The notes under the pieces were generated by a model that worked only from the letters and a program-made list of their open reading frames with translations, was not told where the DNA came from and did no database searches. From Ulota crispa (Eukaryota > Streptophyta > Bryopsida > Orthotrichales > Orthotrichaceae), in assembly GCA_963920765.1 (NCBI GenBank), contig OY987247.1:17394471-17458470 (forward strand): a stretch of 64,000 nucleotides of DNA, in the 5' to 3' direction. Both the position numbers and the translations under genes were made by a program. How positions within the stretch are numbered: position 1 is the stretch's first letter; each line of letters opens with the position of its first letter. Below are positions 47,009 through 58,855 of this stretch, in pieces.

Positions 47009-47815
47009 CTAGTGAATTGTTTTTGTTCCCTTGCATGCGCAAAGTCTGAGACACCTGTGAGTTTGCAGAAACTTTTGCAAAAGAAGTTTGGGGGTTTGAG
47101 GACGCAGGTGAATGAGCCCCGCAAAGCCACAAAAGTGAGTTTCTGAAATTCATTCCTCACATGCATCACTTTAGGAGTGAAGTACAAAGGTGAGTCACGT
47201 CAAGGCTTACTAGTGAATGCACAGAGGTCAATTGCGACGTGAGTCATTGAAAAAAGTTGATGTTTGAAGGCCCCCTATTGCTCCCTTGGTGCATTACTTT
47301 GAGGTTTATTCCCTCATGGTAGCAACGGACTAAATTTGTCCTAAGTTATATTCCTTTGCTTTGAGGCTATTGTCAAATTGTGAGATGAACGGAAAATGTA
47401 AATTTGAGATGTCAATTCAATACAAATTGTACATTTTAGAGAGTGCTAATTTTATTATGGTGTACTAGTTTACGTACCCGTTGTAACAAGGGAGGCAACA
47501 AAAATATTCTTGCAATAAATAAATTGTGCAACTTTTGTCCAATTTTTTTACTTTGGTTAAACATGTACTCTACTTTATTTTTATATTTGTTTACTTTGGT
47601 TAAACTTGTACTCTAATCTATTTTTAGATGTATACTTGTTAAACTATTGTTTACTGCTACATGCATGAGATGCAACTTATAGTTGCACCAAAACTCTCTC
47701 CTTTTCATCGAATATGGGATCCTATAATATATATATTAGTAGATTAGATTTGTGGGCCTAGACCTTGCTTCTTGCATTGTAAATTTGGGTCCCCTATGTG
47801 AGGTAAGAACGCATT
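47009..47815. other. Intergenic stretch, nothing recognised
   Basis: AT-rich with a near-duplicate 'TTTACTTTGGTTAAAC' at about 47547 and 47591. No exon. Confidence 0.35.
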
Positions 47816-47947
47816 TACTATAAGTTGGGAGCAGATTTGGCAATTAGTTGCCAAATTAAATACTTTTGACCTCGACATACACCATGTTGTTGTCAAAATA
47901 TATCTAATTTGGTAGCTAATTGCCAAATCTGCTCTTAACCTATAGTA
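47816..47947. mobile_element. 132-bp palindromic MITE
   Basis: The arms TACTATAAGTTGGGAGCAG and, inward, TACTATAGGTTAAGAGCAG both continue with ATTTGGCAATTAG-like sequence. Superfamily unassigned. It abuts the next MITE. Confidence 0.55.
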
Positions 47948-47953
47948 TACCTC

Positions 47954-48106
47954 CATTAGAAGAAATCTTGTCCTAAACAACTGGTTCACGATGATTGCAA
48001 ATGTCCTAAACAACTCAATTTTGCTATAATTGAGTCATTGTATAGTCGTTTGGGACATTTGCAGTTGTTGTGAACCAATCATTTAGGACATGTTTTTCTT
48101 CTAGTG
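47954..48106. mobile_element. 153-bp CACTA-like MITE with CTC target duplication
   Basis: CATTAGAAGAAATCTTGTCC and, inward, CACTAGAAGAAAAACATG are the ends. CTC at 47951-47953 and 48107-48109. The body is a hairpin. Confidence 0.65.
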
Positions 48107-48152
48107 CTCTTATCAAAACTTACACAAACAAAGAGCAGAACCAAAAGAAAAT

Positions 48153-48480
48153 AGGGAAAATTTTGTGGATACCCTTGAAGTTTGCAATATTTACATTAGA
48201 TACCCTTACTTTTTCAAAAATTACACAAATATCCGTGGACCAAAATTTTAGGCCTTTGATTTGTTGTGCATGTCACTTCCCTTCTTCCTTTATGCATGCG
48301 TTGCTTCACTTTTGTTTCATTAGATTCTCTTCTTCAACATTGGTCATGAAGAAAGTATGAGCACAACAAATAAATACCTAAAAAAATTATGATCCAAGAT
48401 ATTTATGCAATTTCTGAAAAAACAAGGATACCTATGTGAATATTGCAACAAACTTTATGGGTATCCATGAAATTTTCCCT
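48153..48480. mobile_element. 328-bp TIR MITE, ends AGGGAAAATTT
   Basis: AGGGAAAATTTTGTGGATAC and, inward, AGGGAAAATTTCATGGATAC, with further inverted similarity ('TTTGCAATATT'). Target duplication unclear. A (TG/TA)-rich patch follows at 48485-48530. Confidence 0.55.
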
Positions 48481-49058
48481 AAAAAATACAGATGTGTATG
48501 TGTGTATGTATATATGTATATGTGTATACATTCTTCTTATCCCGGATAGGGTACCCTATTTTCTAGTTCAGATACGCTACTATGCAGAATGCACGCAAGT
48601 TGGGTAGAAATGGAATAATGGATGGAAGCATTCACGAGTTCCAAGTTCATCCATAAATTCAATTTTTTTTAAAACATTCATTCAACTATTAATCCCTTTT
48701 CGAAGGAAGTTTCACAATTCCATCCATTTTTCATTAGTTTTTTTGTGTTAAGATAGCCAATTTCAAACTGGGAACGATTCGGTTACATAGTTGGCCTTAA
48801 AAAAATCTAGCTACATAAGCTTAGATGCATGCCAATACTTCCTTAGTCCTTACTTGGAGCCGTGACCTACACTATTTCATGTTTTGTAGTGTAGATTTGA
48901 TATGGTTTTCTTAGAACAAGAATAGACCCTTCAAACGGGCCCTCCAATTCTTCCCTTGGATTAGTGGTTTCTAAACTTGGAGAAGAGACTACTACCTCAT
49001 GAACTTTTTGTCATTTTGTGTTCAAAAACTTGATCAAATGATTGAAAAAAGCACTTAA

Positions 49059-49966
49059 CCCCTAAAGGACCATGGCCTTTATTTTGTCAAAAGACACTCA
49101 AAACTGCCATCTTTATGGCAAAGTGTAAAAAAGTTTGAAAATCAGGCATTTTGCATATCTGACTGTAGGATCTTGTGCTAGACTACTATAAGAATGTGTC
49201 ATACAAAACTCAAGAACTTTGACCTCACAAATTGGAAGATATATGCATTTAAAGTGTAAAAAACAACTTTTTTTGCACCTTCCTTGACTATATTTTTTAA
49301 CTTTGAACATTTTTAACTTAAAATTTTTGTACCACAGAGTTTGGAATTCTATTTTTGCATGGTGGGAAGTTGAATTGGGAACCTTGGGAAAATTTAAAAA
49401 AAAAAGAATACTTAATTTTCATTCTTTAAAAAAACATCAGGTAGAAGAAGGTATGAGATTGAACAAAAACTTAAATTGCTAATAACCCTGCAATGGAATT
49501 GAAATGCAATAATCCCAATGACAAGATTGTTCTAGAAAGCAAACTTCACCCTCTCCAAAAAAGATTTGAAAAAATGTTAAACTTGCATTCAAAAATGAAG
49601 TTTATAAGTTATTTTTTTAAGAAGATGCTTAAGTTGCCCAAAAAAACAAGATTGTCCATAACTTTTTTATAACTAGTCCAAACGGAATGAATCAAAGCTT
49701 CAAATGTAGACAAAGATATAATCTATAAGAAAAAAAATTCAAGTTTTTATAAGAATTTTTTTGCTGCCCTTAGTCCCCAAATTTGTGCTTATTTGAGCAT
49801 AACTTTAGCTCCCTAGCATGAATTGGAATAAAATTTATATTCCCCAAAAGCTAATGTGTTTTTCTATCTTCAAAAAAAGTTTCAAAAAATTAGGAAAAAA
49901 ATCAAGGCCGTAGGTACTTGCCCAAAATCCCATTTGTCCCTCATAGGGACAATGGTCCTTTAGGGG
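49059..49966. mobile_element. 908-bp TTAA element
   Basis: TTAA at 49055-49058 and 49967-49970. The ends are CCCCTAAAGGACCATGG and, inward, CCCCTAAAGGACCATTG. Related to 8975-9853 and 37490-38084. Non-coding. Confidence 0.7.
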
Positions 49967-50083
49967 TTAAAGACTCAAGATTATCTCCTCTGATACAAAA
50001 TAAACAGTGACTTTGCTACAAAATAAGATGAACAACCACTTTGGGGTCTCATTTGTTGTACTTAGATTTCTCACCTTATAGTA

Positions 50084-50932
50084 CAGTACCCTAAAGAAAG
50101 TGTACATAAGTCCAATTTTTGCATTCAAAGAAGTTGGTATAACAAAGAATATAATTGGCATTTTGTCCTCATTTGATCCTTGTGCAATCCCAATCAAATT
50201 TACCAAATTTTAGCTCCTAATAACCAAAATCCTATTTTTGGTGAATTATTTTAATTAAAATTCATGGTTTTACATAATAATTGGTTAAAAAACATTGGTG
50301 ATGAGTTTTTGGGATTTGAATGCATGGGTATGTAGGAAACATCCATACACACATCTTTCCTTATAATTAAAATCTTCAAAAGGTTTCAAAATTCCTTTTA
50401 ATAGAGGTTTTAATGGTATGGTGATCATGCCCAAATTTAGTAAATTAGATATTTCTTTATGGTAATTAGGTTTTGCTATTTGACTCATATATTGTGATTA
50501 AGTTTGTACCCTTGAGCATGATGATATGTTTACTTTGCCAAAAGCTAATTAAAAAGTATAAATATCTATTTTACTAAATTTTGGCATGATCACCCTACCA
50601 TTAAAACCTCTATTAAAAGGAACATTGAAACCTTTTGAAGATTTTATTTAGAAGGAAAGATGTGTGTATCTACATATCCATGCAATTAAATCCTAAAAAT
50701 TCATCACCAATGTTTTTCAATCAATTATTGTGTAAAACCGTGAATTTTAATTAAAATAATTCACCAAAAAAAGGATTTTGGTTATTAGGAGCTGAAATTT
50801 GATATGCTTGATTGGTATTGCATGAGGATCAGATGCAAAAAATATGAGGACGAAATGCCAATTGTATTCTTTGTTATATCAACTTCTTTGAATGCAAAAA
50901 TTGGACTTATGTACACTTTCTTTAGGGTACTC
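50084..50932. mobile_element. TA-class hairpin element F1
   Basis: CAGTACCCTAAAGAAAG after TA (50082-50083). The right end, inward, is GAGTACCCTAAAGAAAG before TA (50933-50934). The arms are inverted through most of the 849 bp ('GTGTACATAAGTCC', 'CCTATTTTTGGTGAATTATT'). Confidence 0.65.
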
Positions 50933-50934
50933 TA

Positions 50935-51454
50935 CAGTACCAAAAAGGAAGAGTACACAAGTCCTTACGGGATTCAAAGAAGTTTGTGCAATGAATAATA
51001 TAATGGGCATTTTCTTCTCCCATTTTTGGTACATGATCTTTGTGCAATCATGATCAAGCATACCAAATTTCAGCTACTAAAAACCAAAACCTTATTTTTG
51101 GTAAATTGTTTTGTGTCAAAATCATGGTTTTACAAGAAAGTTGATTAAAAAAAAATTGGTGATGAATTTTTGAGATTTATTGCATGGATATGTAGGAGAT
51201 ATCCATACGCACATCTTTGTTTCAAACAAATATTTCCAAAAAAATTCAAAATTCCTTCTATAGAGATTTTGATGTTATGGTGATCATTACCAAATTTAGT
51301 AAAATATATATTTCTTCATGGAATAATATGTTTTGATTAAGTTTTTACCTTTAAACATAATGATAAGTTCATTTTGCCAAAACTAATTTATTTATAGTAC
51401 AAACTTTTTTAAATCTCATAAGAGGGACTTATGTACTTTTTATTTAGGGTACTA
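50935..51454. mobile_element. TA-class element F2
   Basis: Starts CAGTACCAAAAAGGAAGAG directly after the TA that closes F1. The right end, inward, is TAGTACCCTAAATAAAAAG before TA (51455-51456). The body is a diverged relative of F1, about 520 bp. Confidence 0.6.
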
Positions 51455-51456
51455 TA

Positions 51457-51947
51457 CAATACCCAAAAGTAAACATATGTTTTGGCAGTCAAAGAACTTG
51501 CCTAGTAACGTGCATAGCATAGCATATAATTGGCATTTTTTTGTTGTGCATCACAATTTTGTAATCCTTATGCATTTCTTATCAAGCATACCAAATTTTA
51601 GTTCCAAAAGATCTTAACTCCATTTTTAATGAATTGTTTTGGGTTTAGGTTCATGATTTTGTGTGATAATTGATTGAAAAATATTGGTGATGAGTTTTTG
51701 AGATTTGATTGCATGGATATGTAGAAATCATCCAAACCCACATCTTTCATGCTAAAAAGAACCCCCTTAAGTAACTCAAATTTGATCTTCAAAGGGTTTA
51801 GTGTGACTTGTGATATGCCCAAATTTTGTAAAATAGACATTTCTCTATGATGATCAAATTTTGTCATTTGACTCATACATTTGTGACTAAATTTGTACTT
51901 CTAAATGTGGTATTATATTTACTTGGTGAAAAGTTAATTAAAAATAC

Positions 51948-51984
<37 letters not shown>

Positions 51985-53264
51985 AAATTTGGAATATCAC
52001 AAATCACACTAAATCCTTTGAAGATCAATTTTTTGTTGCTCAAAGGGGATTTGATGTGCATATGGATGTTTTCTACATATCCATGCAATCAAATCTCAAA
52101 ACTTCATTACCAATGTTTTTCAATCAAGTTTCTTGTACAACCATGATTTTGACACAAAACAATTCATTAACCCCTGAAGCATTGAACACCCTTTTTGGCA
52201 ACATAGCAATTTTGGGCAACTCACTACCAATGGGTTTTTGATTTTTTTTTTTTTTTTGAGATTTTCACTTATTATGTGTTAAAGGACTAGCTTTGAGGTT
52301 CAACAAATTTCATAACTATTAACTTTATGTTCAGAAGTTAGTGCATGATATGTGGTTTTCTTTGCTCGTTCGGCATGCAAAAAAATTCTTTAAAAATTAT
52401 ATTCTAATTTTTTTTTTGAAATTGGTTTTTTTAGATTTATATGTACATAAGAAGATTTGAATCATTCAATTTTGATCAATGAGATGAAAGTTATGAGGAG
52501 TTTTTGTTTGCAGGTAGTAATGGATTCTCTATTCTAAAATAACCTTTGAAGCCCTTTATTTTACTCAATTTGCTATATTTGGACAAAAAACAACACCCAA
52601 AGATGTAGATTGTTTATTACAACATTATGACCATTGGGATTGGAAATTTTCATTTCCATAGTTAAGTTCTTAACAATTTAGTGTTTTGAATCATTCTCAA
52701 CTTCTTTTTACTTTCTATATTTTTCCTATATGTTGTACAATTCAAATTGATTTGAAAAATTTCAAGTTTGTACCCAACTTGCTTTGAAGGACAAATCCAA
52801 AAATTTACATTTTGGAAAAGTTTTTGTACAAATGCGACCTTGTGAAGTTTAGCTACCCAAATTTTTGCAAGGACAAAAAATGGCTTTTTGTCAATTCAAA
52901 CTCAAATATCTTACAATCTACATGGTGAAAACTTCTGAATTTTTTTTTACATCTTTTGGTACTAGACTACTAGTGCAGTATAAGATCTTACAACTGCATG
53001 TGTCAAAAATAAAAGTTTCTAAAATATGGTACTTGTACTAGAAATGACAATTTTGGAGCAATTTTGGTGGAAAAAATAGCTTAGTATTTTAGGGGTTAAA
53101 ATGGAGTTTAGGTTTTTTGAAACTAAAATTTGATATACTTGTTTGGGATTGCATAAGAATTACTAATTATGTTGCACAACAAGAAAATGTCAATTAAAAT
53201 TCATATTATGCAAACTCTTTGATTGGCCAAAATTGAAAATACATATGTTTCCTTCAAGGTACTA
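51457..53264. mobile_element. TA-class hairpin element F3, split by a TTAA element
   Basis: Starts CAATACCCAAAAGTAAACA after the shared TA. The right end, inward, is TAGTACCTTGAAGGAAACA before TA (53265-53266). Without 52171-53099 it is about 879 bp. It includes a (TA)n tract at about 51943-51982. Confidence 0.6.
52171..53095. mobile_element. 925-bp TTAA element inserted in the right arm of F3
   Basis: TTAA at 52167-52170 and 53096-53099. The ends are CCCCTGAAGCATTG and, inward, CCCCTAAAATACTAAGC. The left arm of F3 near 51612-51645 shows the uninterrupted sequence. Same family as 7390-8302. Confidence 0.7.
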
Positions 53265-53266
53265 TA

Positions 53267-53806
53267 CAGTACCAAAAAGAGAGTACATAAGTCCCTCTCA
53301 TGGCATTCATAAAAGTTGGTATAGCAAAGAATATAATTGGCATTTTATCCTTAGATTTTTTGTATGTGATCTTTTTGCAATCATGATTAAGCATACCAAA
53401 TTTCAGCTACTAAAAATCAAATCCTATTTTTGGTAAATTGTTTTGTGTCAAAATCATGGTTTTACAATAAAATTGAATAGAAAACACCAGTGATGAATTT
53501 TTGAGATTTTACTGTATGGATACGTAGGAGATATCCATATGCACATCTTTGTTTCAAATAAACATTTCCAAAAAGTTTCAAAATTCCTTCTATAAAGATT
53601 TTGATGTTAGGGTGATCATGACCTAATTTAGTAAAATATATATTCTTCATAAAATTTAGTTTTTGTTATTTAACTTATACATTGTGATGAAGTTTATGCT
53701 TTTGAACATGTTGATATGTTTATTTTACCAAAAACTAATTTATTTATAGTACAAACTTCTTTGACTCCCATAAGAGAGACTTATGTACTCTTTCGTTCGG
53801 GTACTG
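53267..53806. mobile_element. TA-class element F4
   Basis: Starts CAGTACCAAAAAGAGAGTAC after the TA that closes F3. The right end, inward, is CAGTACCCGAACGAAAGAG before TA (53807-53808). Closest to F2. Confidence 0.6.
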
Positions 53807-53808
53807 TA

Positions 53809-54229
53809 CTGTATATTCCATAAACGTGGATACGGAGGAGATTGAGAATAGAATACGGTATATACGCGTATATTTGCGTGGCAAATGATGAGAAATTCTG
53901 AAATAAGTGAAAGAAAGAATAGAGAGGGAAGGGACATTCTCCTGGTATATGCCATCAGTGAATTAGAATGTCAAAAAAGTTAGAGAATCTTGTCAGTTCT
54001 TTGTTGGGATCTCCGTTAGCAATATTTGATACTGTTTGGCACTTTCAAATGTGGAAAATTCTTTTTCAAGTGCCCATTCCTGCTTCATACTATTATTTAC
54101 CATTATTTTCCATTATTCTGCAAGTAAATATGTCCTCATAGAGGGGTTGAATGAATTGCTGGACTTTTTGAAACTTTGAACTGCAGATTGTGATTTGAGA
54201 ACAGCAAGCTATAGTAGAACCTCCCTAAA
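53809..54229. other. Short unassigned spacer
   Basis: No element termini or exon recognised between F4 and the next TTAA-class element. Confidence 0.35.
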
Positions 54230-54233
54230 CTAA

Positions 54234-55156
54234 TCCCTAAAGGATCATTGTCCTTTCGGGGGACAGGTTGGACTTCGGGCATGTATCTATGGCTAAACTA
54301 CTTTGTGTGATTTTTTCAAACTTTTATTGTAGGTGGATACTTCAAAGATCTATGTGGGTATTTAATTTTTTCTTCATTCTAACATTTGATGAAGAAGTTA
54401 TGCATGAATTTATGAAAATTTGGGGAGGACTTCTCACCCGGGCAGCCCAAAAACTTTTTTAAAATTTAGATTTTTTAAAATTTGAAATTTGAAAATTTTT
54501 CCTTAGGTTTTTTTATAGGTGAGAAGCTTTGAATCATTCAATTTCAATCAATGACATGAAAGTTATGAGGAGTTTTCGTATGTGGGCAGTTATGGATTCT
54601 CTACTCTCAAATAAACTTTGAAGTCCTTTATTTTACTCAATTTTCAATATTTTGGAAAAAAAAACTAAACCAAAGGAAGTAGATTGTTTATCACAACATT
54701 ATAATTGTTGGGTTTTGCATTTTTCATTTTAATAATGAAATTCTTAACAATTTAGTGTTTTGAATTGTTCTCTACTTTTTCCTTACTGATTTTTCCCATG
54801 TGTTCTATAGTTCCAATTGATTTGAAAATTCTCTTGCACATACCTAACTTGATCTCCTACATGGAAAAAAAGGGCAACTTTGAGTAGAGCAATTTTTTTG
54901 ATATACAAGTGGTCAAAGGCTTCTAAAATTTTTGGGTTGCTTGGAAAAAACTTTCTTTTCACTTTAGATGTAAATATCTCACTGCCCTCTCTTTGGAATG
55001 AGCTGATTTCTTCCTACAAGTACCTCTTCTAGTCTGGGGCAAGATCTTGCGTTTGGATTCCCCAAAAACAAAACATAAAATCTTTTTTTACTAAACCTCC
55101 TAGAAGTGGCAGTTTTTAGTGATTTTGACAAAAAAAAGGGCGTGGTCCTTTAGGGG
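54234..55156 (+). mobile_element. 923-bp TTAA-family element with CTAA target duplication
   Basis: CTAA lies at 54230-54233 and again at 55157-55160. The ends are TCCCTAAAGGATCATTG and, inward, CCCCTAAAGGACCACGCC. The body matches 5596-6536 reversed and 3889-4590. Non-coding. Confidence 0.7.
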
Positions 55157-55508
55157 CTAATATGGTTAGGACTCCAAGAAACTAATATGGTTGGGACTCC
55201 AAAAACAAGATTAATTTAAGTTATTAGTTAATTTTGTGCAAGTGTAAATGAAGTAATCTTGAGGTTAGTATCGATATAGCATTATAGGTAGCTTGGTTTT
55301 TTTATATTATGGTCCTGACATTGAGATTTGTGTTATACATTAGTTTATAGAGCATATTAGTTTAGAGAGGTATTAGTTTAGGTAGGTTCTATTGTATAAG
55401 CCTTTACCTATTTTATGGTTGCCTAGTTCATCATGCACATTTCTCACTTGCCTTAGTGAATAATGTTGTATTGTATTGATAAAAAAAAATTCTCCTTTTG
55501 CCACTTAA

Positions 55509-55719
55509 CCCTTGAAGAGCCCTTGGACTGTGGAGCTACGGTACCAAATATGTCGCAACCAATATCCGGAAGTTTGAATCAGCTAGAAATTAAGTGTTAC
55601 AACCATACATATTGAAGGGTTGTATGATGGTGAGTGCATAAAAAAATTTGGAAAGCCCTCAAAGGAGTTCAAATACGTTTGTACATATGGCCGCAAAGGG
55701 CTTTTGTGACGTTTAGGGG
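55509..55719. mobile_element. 211-bp TTAA element, first of a run
   Basis: TTAA at 55505-55508 and 55720-55723. The ends are CCCTTGAAGAGCCCTTGG and, inward, CCCCTAAACGTCACAAAAG. Confidence 0.6.
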
Positions 55720-55730
55720 TTAACCATTAA

Positions 55731-56488
55731 TCTCTAAGCACCCAAGCCATTTTCACCAATGTTAGGATTTACGAAGACCTACAACTTTGACACTTTGTAT
55801 CTCAGTCATTTGGATGATTCACAAAAAGCGACCATTAAAAATAGTGGAACACCTACTGAGAAAATTGCTTGCAAAATTTTGGAGCAATTAATCATGGGAG
55901 GTGGGAGATTAAATCATTTGATCAAACAACATGTTATGTTAGAATCTCATTTTTGGCATGTAGTTTCTATTTATTGATTTTTTCAAAATCAATTTTATAA
56001 GACCTTGATCCATCTCAAATTTTGTGAGTAGCAAGATTAGATGTGAATGTTCATACTTGCAAAATATTGAAGATTGTACCTTCTTTGTATGTTAAGTTAT
56101 AGGGCTTCAAACTGCTATTGCACGGAACACGTTGATTGGTAGAGTTGGTGAAAATTTGACACAACAAGGGTCTAGAACATGCTTGAACCCTTGCCAACAA
56201 GTTTTCCACCACTACAAAGCACATGAAAAGAAGCTTGTAAGGGATATTGCCTGGTTGCAATTTGTAAGACGTTGCTTGTCACCTTGTTTGTATGGAATTC
56301 CACCCAATTGAGGCTATTGAAGCACTCATATGACTTTTGGCTTGCCTTGCCATTACTTCACTTGCATGTACCACTTGAATGCCTTGATCATTGTAGTTTA
56401 TAACAAGGAAAAATAATTAAATCCAATTCCTCACAGAGGTTTGTGAAATCATATAAGGACACCTTTAGTCCCCTAGGGCATTCAAGGG
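55731..56488 (-). mobile_element. 758-bp TTAA element, second of a run
   Basis: TTAA at 55727-55730 and 56489-56492. The left end is TCTCTAAGCACCCAAGCC and the right end inward is CCCTTGAATGCCCTAGGGG. It is an inverted relative of 38089-39387 lacking the CACTA MITEs. Confidence 0.65.
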
Positions 56489-56492
56489 TTAA

Positions 56493-56711
56493 TGTTCCCA
56501 TGGGCATAGTAGATACATTTTTATATAATTGGCATTTTCTACTAACAAAAAAATTGAATTTAGGATCTCAAATAGCTCACTAGAACCACATTGATCTATA
56601 TTCCAACTTCTTTGTTGATCTCAAATGTAGCAAAAATGTGGATCCACTCCAAATACAAGAAAAATACTACATATTGTATTGGTTGCAAAGGACCTTTTAG
56701 ATGTTTAAGGA
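56493..56711 (+). mobile_element. 219-bp TTAA element, third of a run
   Basis: It shares the TTAA at 56489-56492 with its neighbour; its own right TTAA is 56712-56715. Inverted sister of 15766-15989 (block 'ACTTCTTTGTTGATCTCAAA'). Confidence 0.65.
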
Positions 56712-56722
56712 TTAACTCTTAA

Positions 56723-57217
56723 CTCCTTAAGAATGTTGCTTACCAAAAGCATTGATTGTATTCATACAAGGACTATTCAATACTAGAAGAAATGGCTTTA
56801 TGACAAATGCCAAAAATTCCCCAGACAATCCCAATTGACCAATAGTACGTTTGTGGTTTGGTTTGAAATTTACAACCAACACCATATTTGTTAATTTGGG
56901 AAAAATGGTACATTTTGGGACTTTCAAGAAGTTTGAGGTGATTACCTCAAACCAAGCTCAACGTTTTTTTTTGTACACATGCCCTCACCTGAGAGGAGGG
57001 ATTTGCAAAGGAAAAAAATCTTAGTGGCTCAAATTGAATCTGATACCTTTGAATTTGGTTTAAAGTAACTTTTTGGGTTTGAGGTGGCGTACAAAATGGT
57101 ACCTCTATTTTTCCCAAATTAACAAATATGGTGTTAACCCCAATGGGATTCATGTGCTACCTAAGTGCCCTATCTAAATACAACATGGGAAAGCAAAACA
57201 ACAACATTCTTAAGGGA
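56723..57217. mobile_element. 495-bp TTAA element carrying MITE X copy 2
   Basis: TTAA at 56719-56722 and 57218-57221. The ends are CTCCTTAAGAATGTTGC and, inward, TCCCTTAAGAATGTTGTTG. Most of the interior is MITE X. Confidence 0.55.
56878..57135 (-). mobile_element. 258-bp MITE (family X), copy 2
   Basis: The ends are AACACCATATTTGTTAATTT on both sides as an exact inverted repeat. AACC at 56874-56877 and 57136-57139 may be the target duplication. Reverse orientation to 23823-24079. Confidence 0.65.
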
Positions 57218-57221
57218 TTAA

Positions 57222-58714
57222 GCAACATTCCCAACCCCAAGGGACTTGTATTCACAAAATATTTTTTTGTGCAAGAATATCACTTAGTTATGGCAACCTA
57301 AGCAAGAATTTTGCAATTAAGCTCATTGCACAACATTCATTGTACTTATTTGCAATATCAGAATTGCTCATCTTTACTTGCAATGTGCAAAAGAGGTTCG
57401 AAAGATCATTTGATTCTTACCCACATTTCCAATTGAATCCTCATGTAGTTATTTTTTTATATTATGATTGGTCATGAACGCATACCTCACCTTTATATTT
57501 GCTTCATGTTTTTTAGTTGTGATTCTTGAAGCAACCCGCCAAGACTTAAAATGTCTTTCAAGGGTTGAGTTGATACAGCTTTTAAAAGTGCAATGATACA
57601 AGTCATCAAGACATTTTCAACACCTCAATAATTTTCTGTATGTGCATTACTGAGATATGGCATAGAAACTATTAACTTTATAATTTTTCGCTTTCAATTT
57701 CACCAGAAGTGTTGGTTAAATTTAAGTTGGCATTGTCACAATGAACCATGCCTTACCACTGTTGTTGTAACTCATGCCATGTATGCATTATTTGTCAACC
57801 ACTACCAATAATGGATTTGTGGGCATGTTTTACTACCATTTCTACCGTTTCTTTTTGAAAACTTGCAAAAGTGTGGGATACATGATGCCATGTTTGACTA
57901 GCAAAAGACTAGGAAGGCAAGCCTAGATTGTGTATGGTCATTTCATTTGGAATTTAGCTCTACAAACATGAATTTGTTTCGTATTGAGGCATTTTTGTAT
58001 GTATGTAATACACATGGACCACATACTAGTAATAAATTTTTTGATTCTATCTTTGCTCTATGGTTTGCTTTTCAGTTTTGGAAATTGAGTTATCCAAAAT
58101 TTGTTAAATGTGGTGTTTATGTGCTGTTTTTTTATATTATAGAGCCAATTTCATAGTGAGGATATGATGAAGAGATAGTGAGGTAAAGTTTGGGGGCGGT
58201 AGACAACACTGCCCAAGTCTCACTAACATCTCACAATCTTGCAATTCACACAATGTCTCAAATCTTGGTTTGCTTAGAAATATGCATTTTTTTTTTTTTT
58301 TTTTTTTTTAAGAGATTTTAGTGTTAAGAAGATGGGACATTGCTCAGGAGTTGGGTGCACTTAAAATGGAAACAAAATTTTGAAGTCAAATTCCACCAGT
58401 TTTTTTTTGTTTTTTTGCTTGAAACACTCAAAATATTTTTAGTATTTTTTTTGCCTTGTACAACCCAACAAAGTTGAAAGTCAACATTCAATTGGGACAT
58501 GGGACAATAGTGTGAATAGCCACTTGTTATCAAATCACAATTTTTGTAGGGAGTGCCAAGGATTGTCTAGTTATGCAATGCCAAGTATATATATGGAGCT
58601 CAAGAATTTACATGAATCTGCCCAAAAAAATCATGTAATTTGCTTGAAGCATTGATACTGCAACAAGGGAATGTAAGCTTGTGTTGATGGTGCACGTCAC
58701 TTCAAGCAATGCCA
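57222..58714. other. Intergenic stretch, no gene recognised
   Basis: AT-rich, with a T run at about 58288-58309. Short frames near 57947-58156 lack domain features. Confidence 0.35.
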
Positions 58715-58855
58715 TAAGGTAGGATGTTCATAAATTGACCATGTTCTAAATACATTCCCTATTTAGGAAAGAGTAACATGTTCCTTCAAATATTTATTAC
58801 TATCATTGATGAATTAGGTATCCTTCAATGATCAATTTATGGACCTCCTACCTTA
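58715..58855. mobile_element. 141-bp MITE of the AAGGTAGG class
   Basis: TAAGGTAGGATGTTCATAAA and, inward, TAAGGTAGGAGGTCCATAAA form the inverted ends. Related to the ends of 8637-10318 and 32303-32633. Confidence 0.6.
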
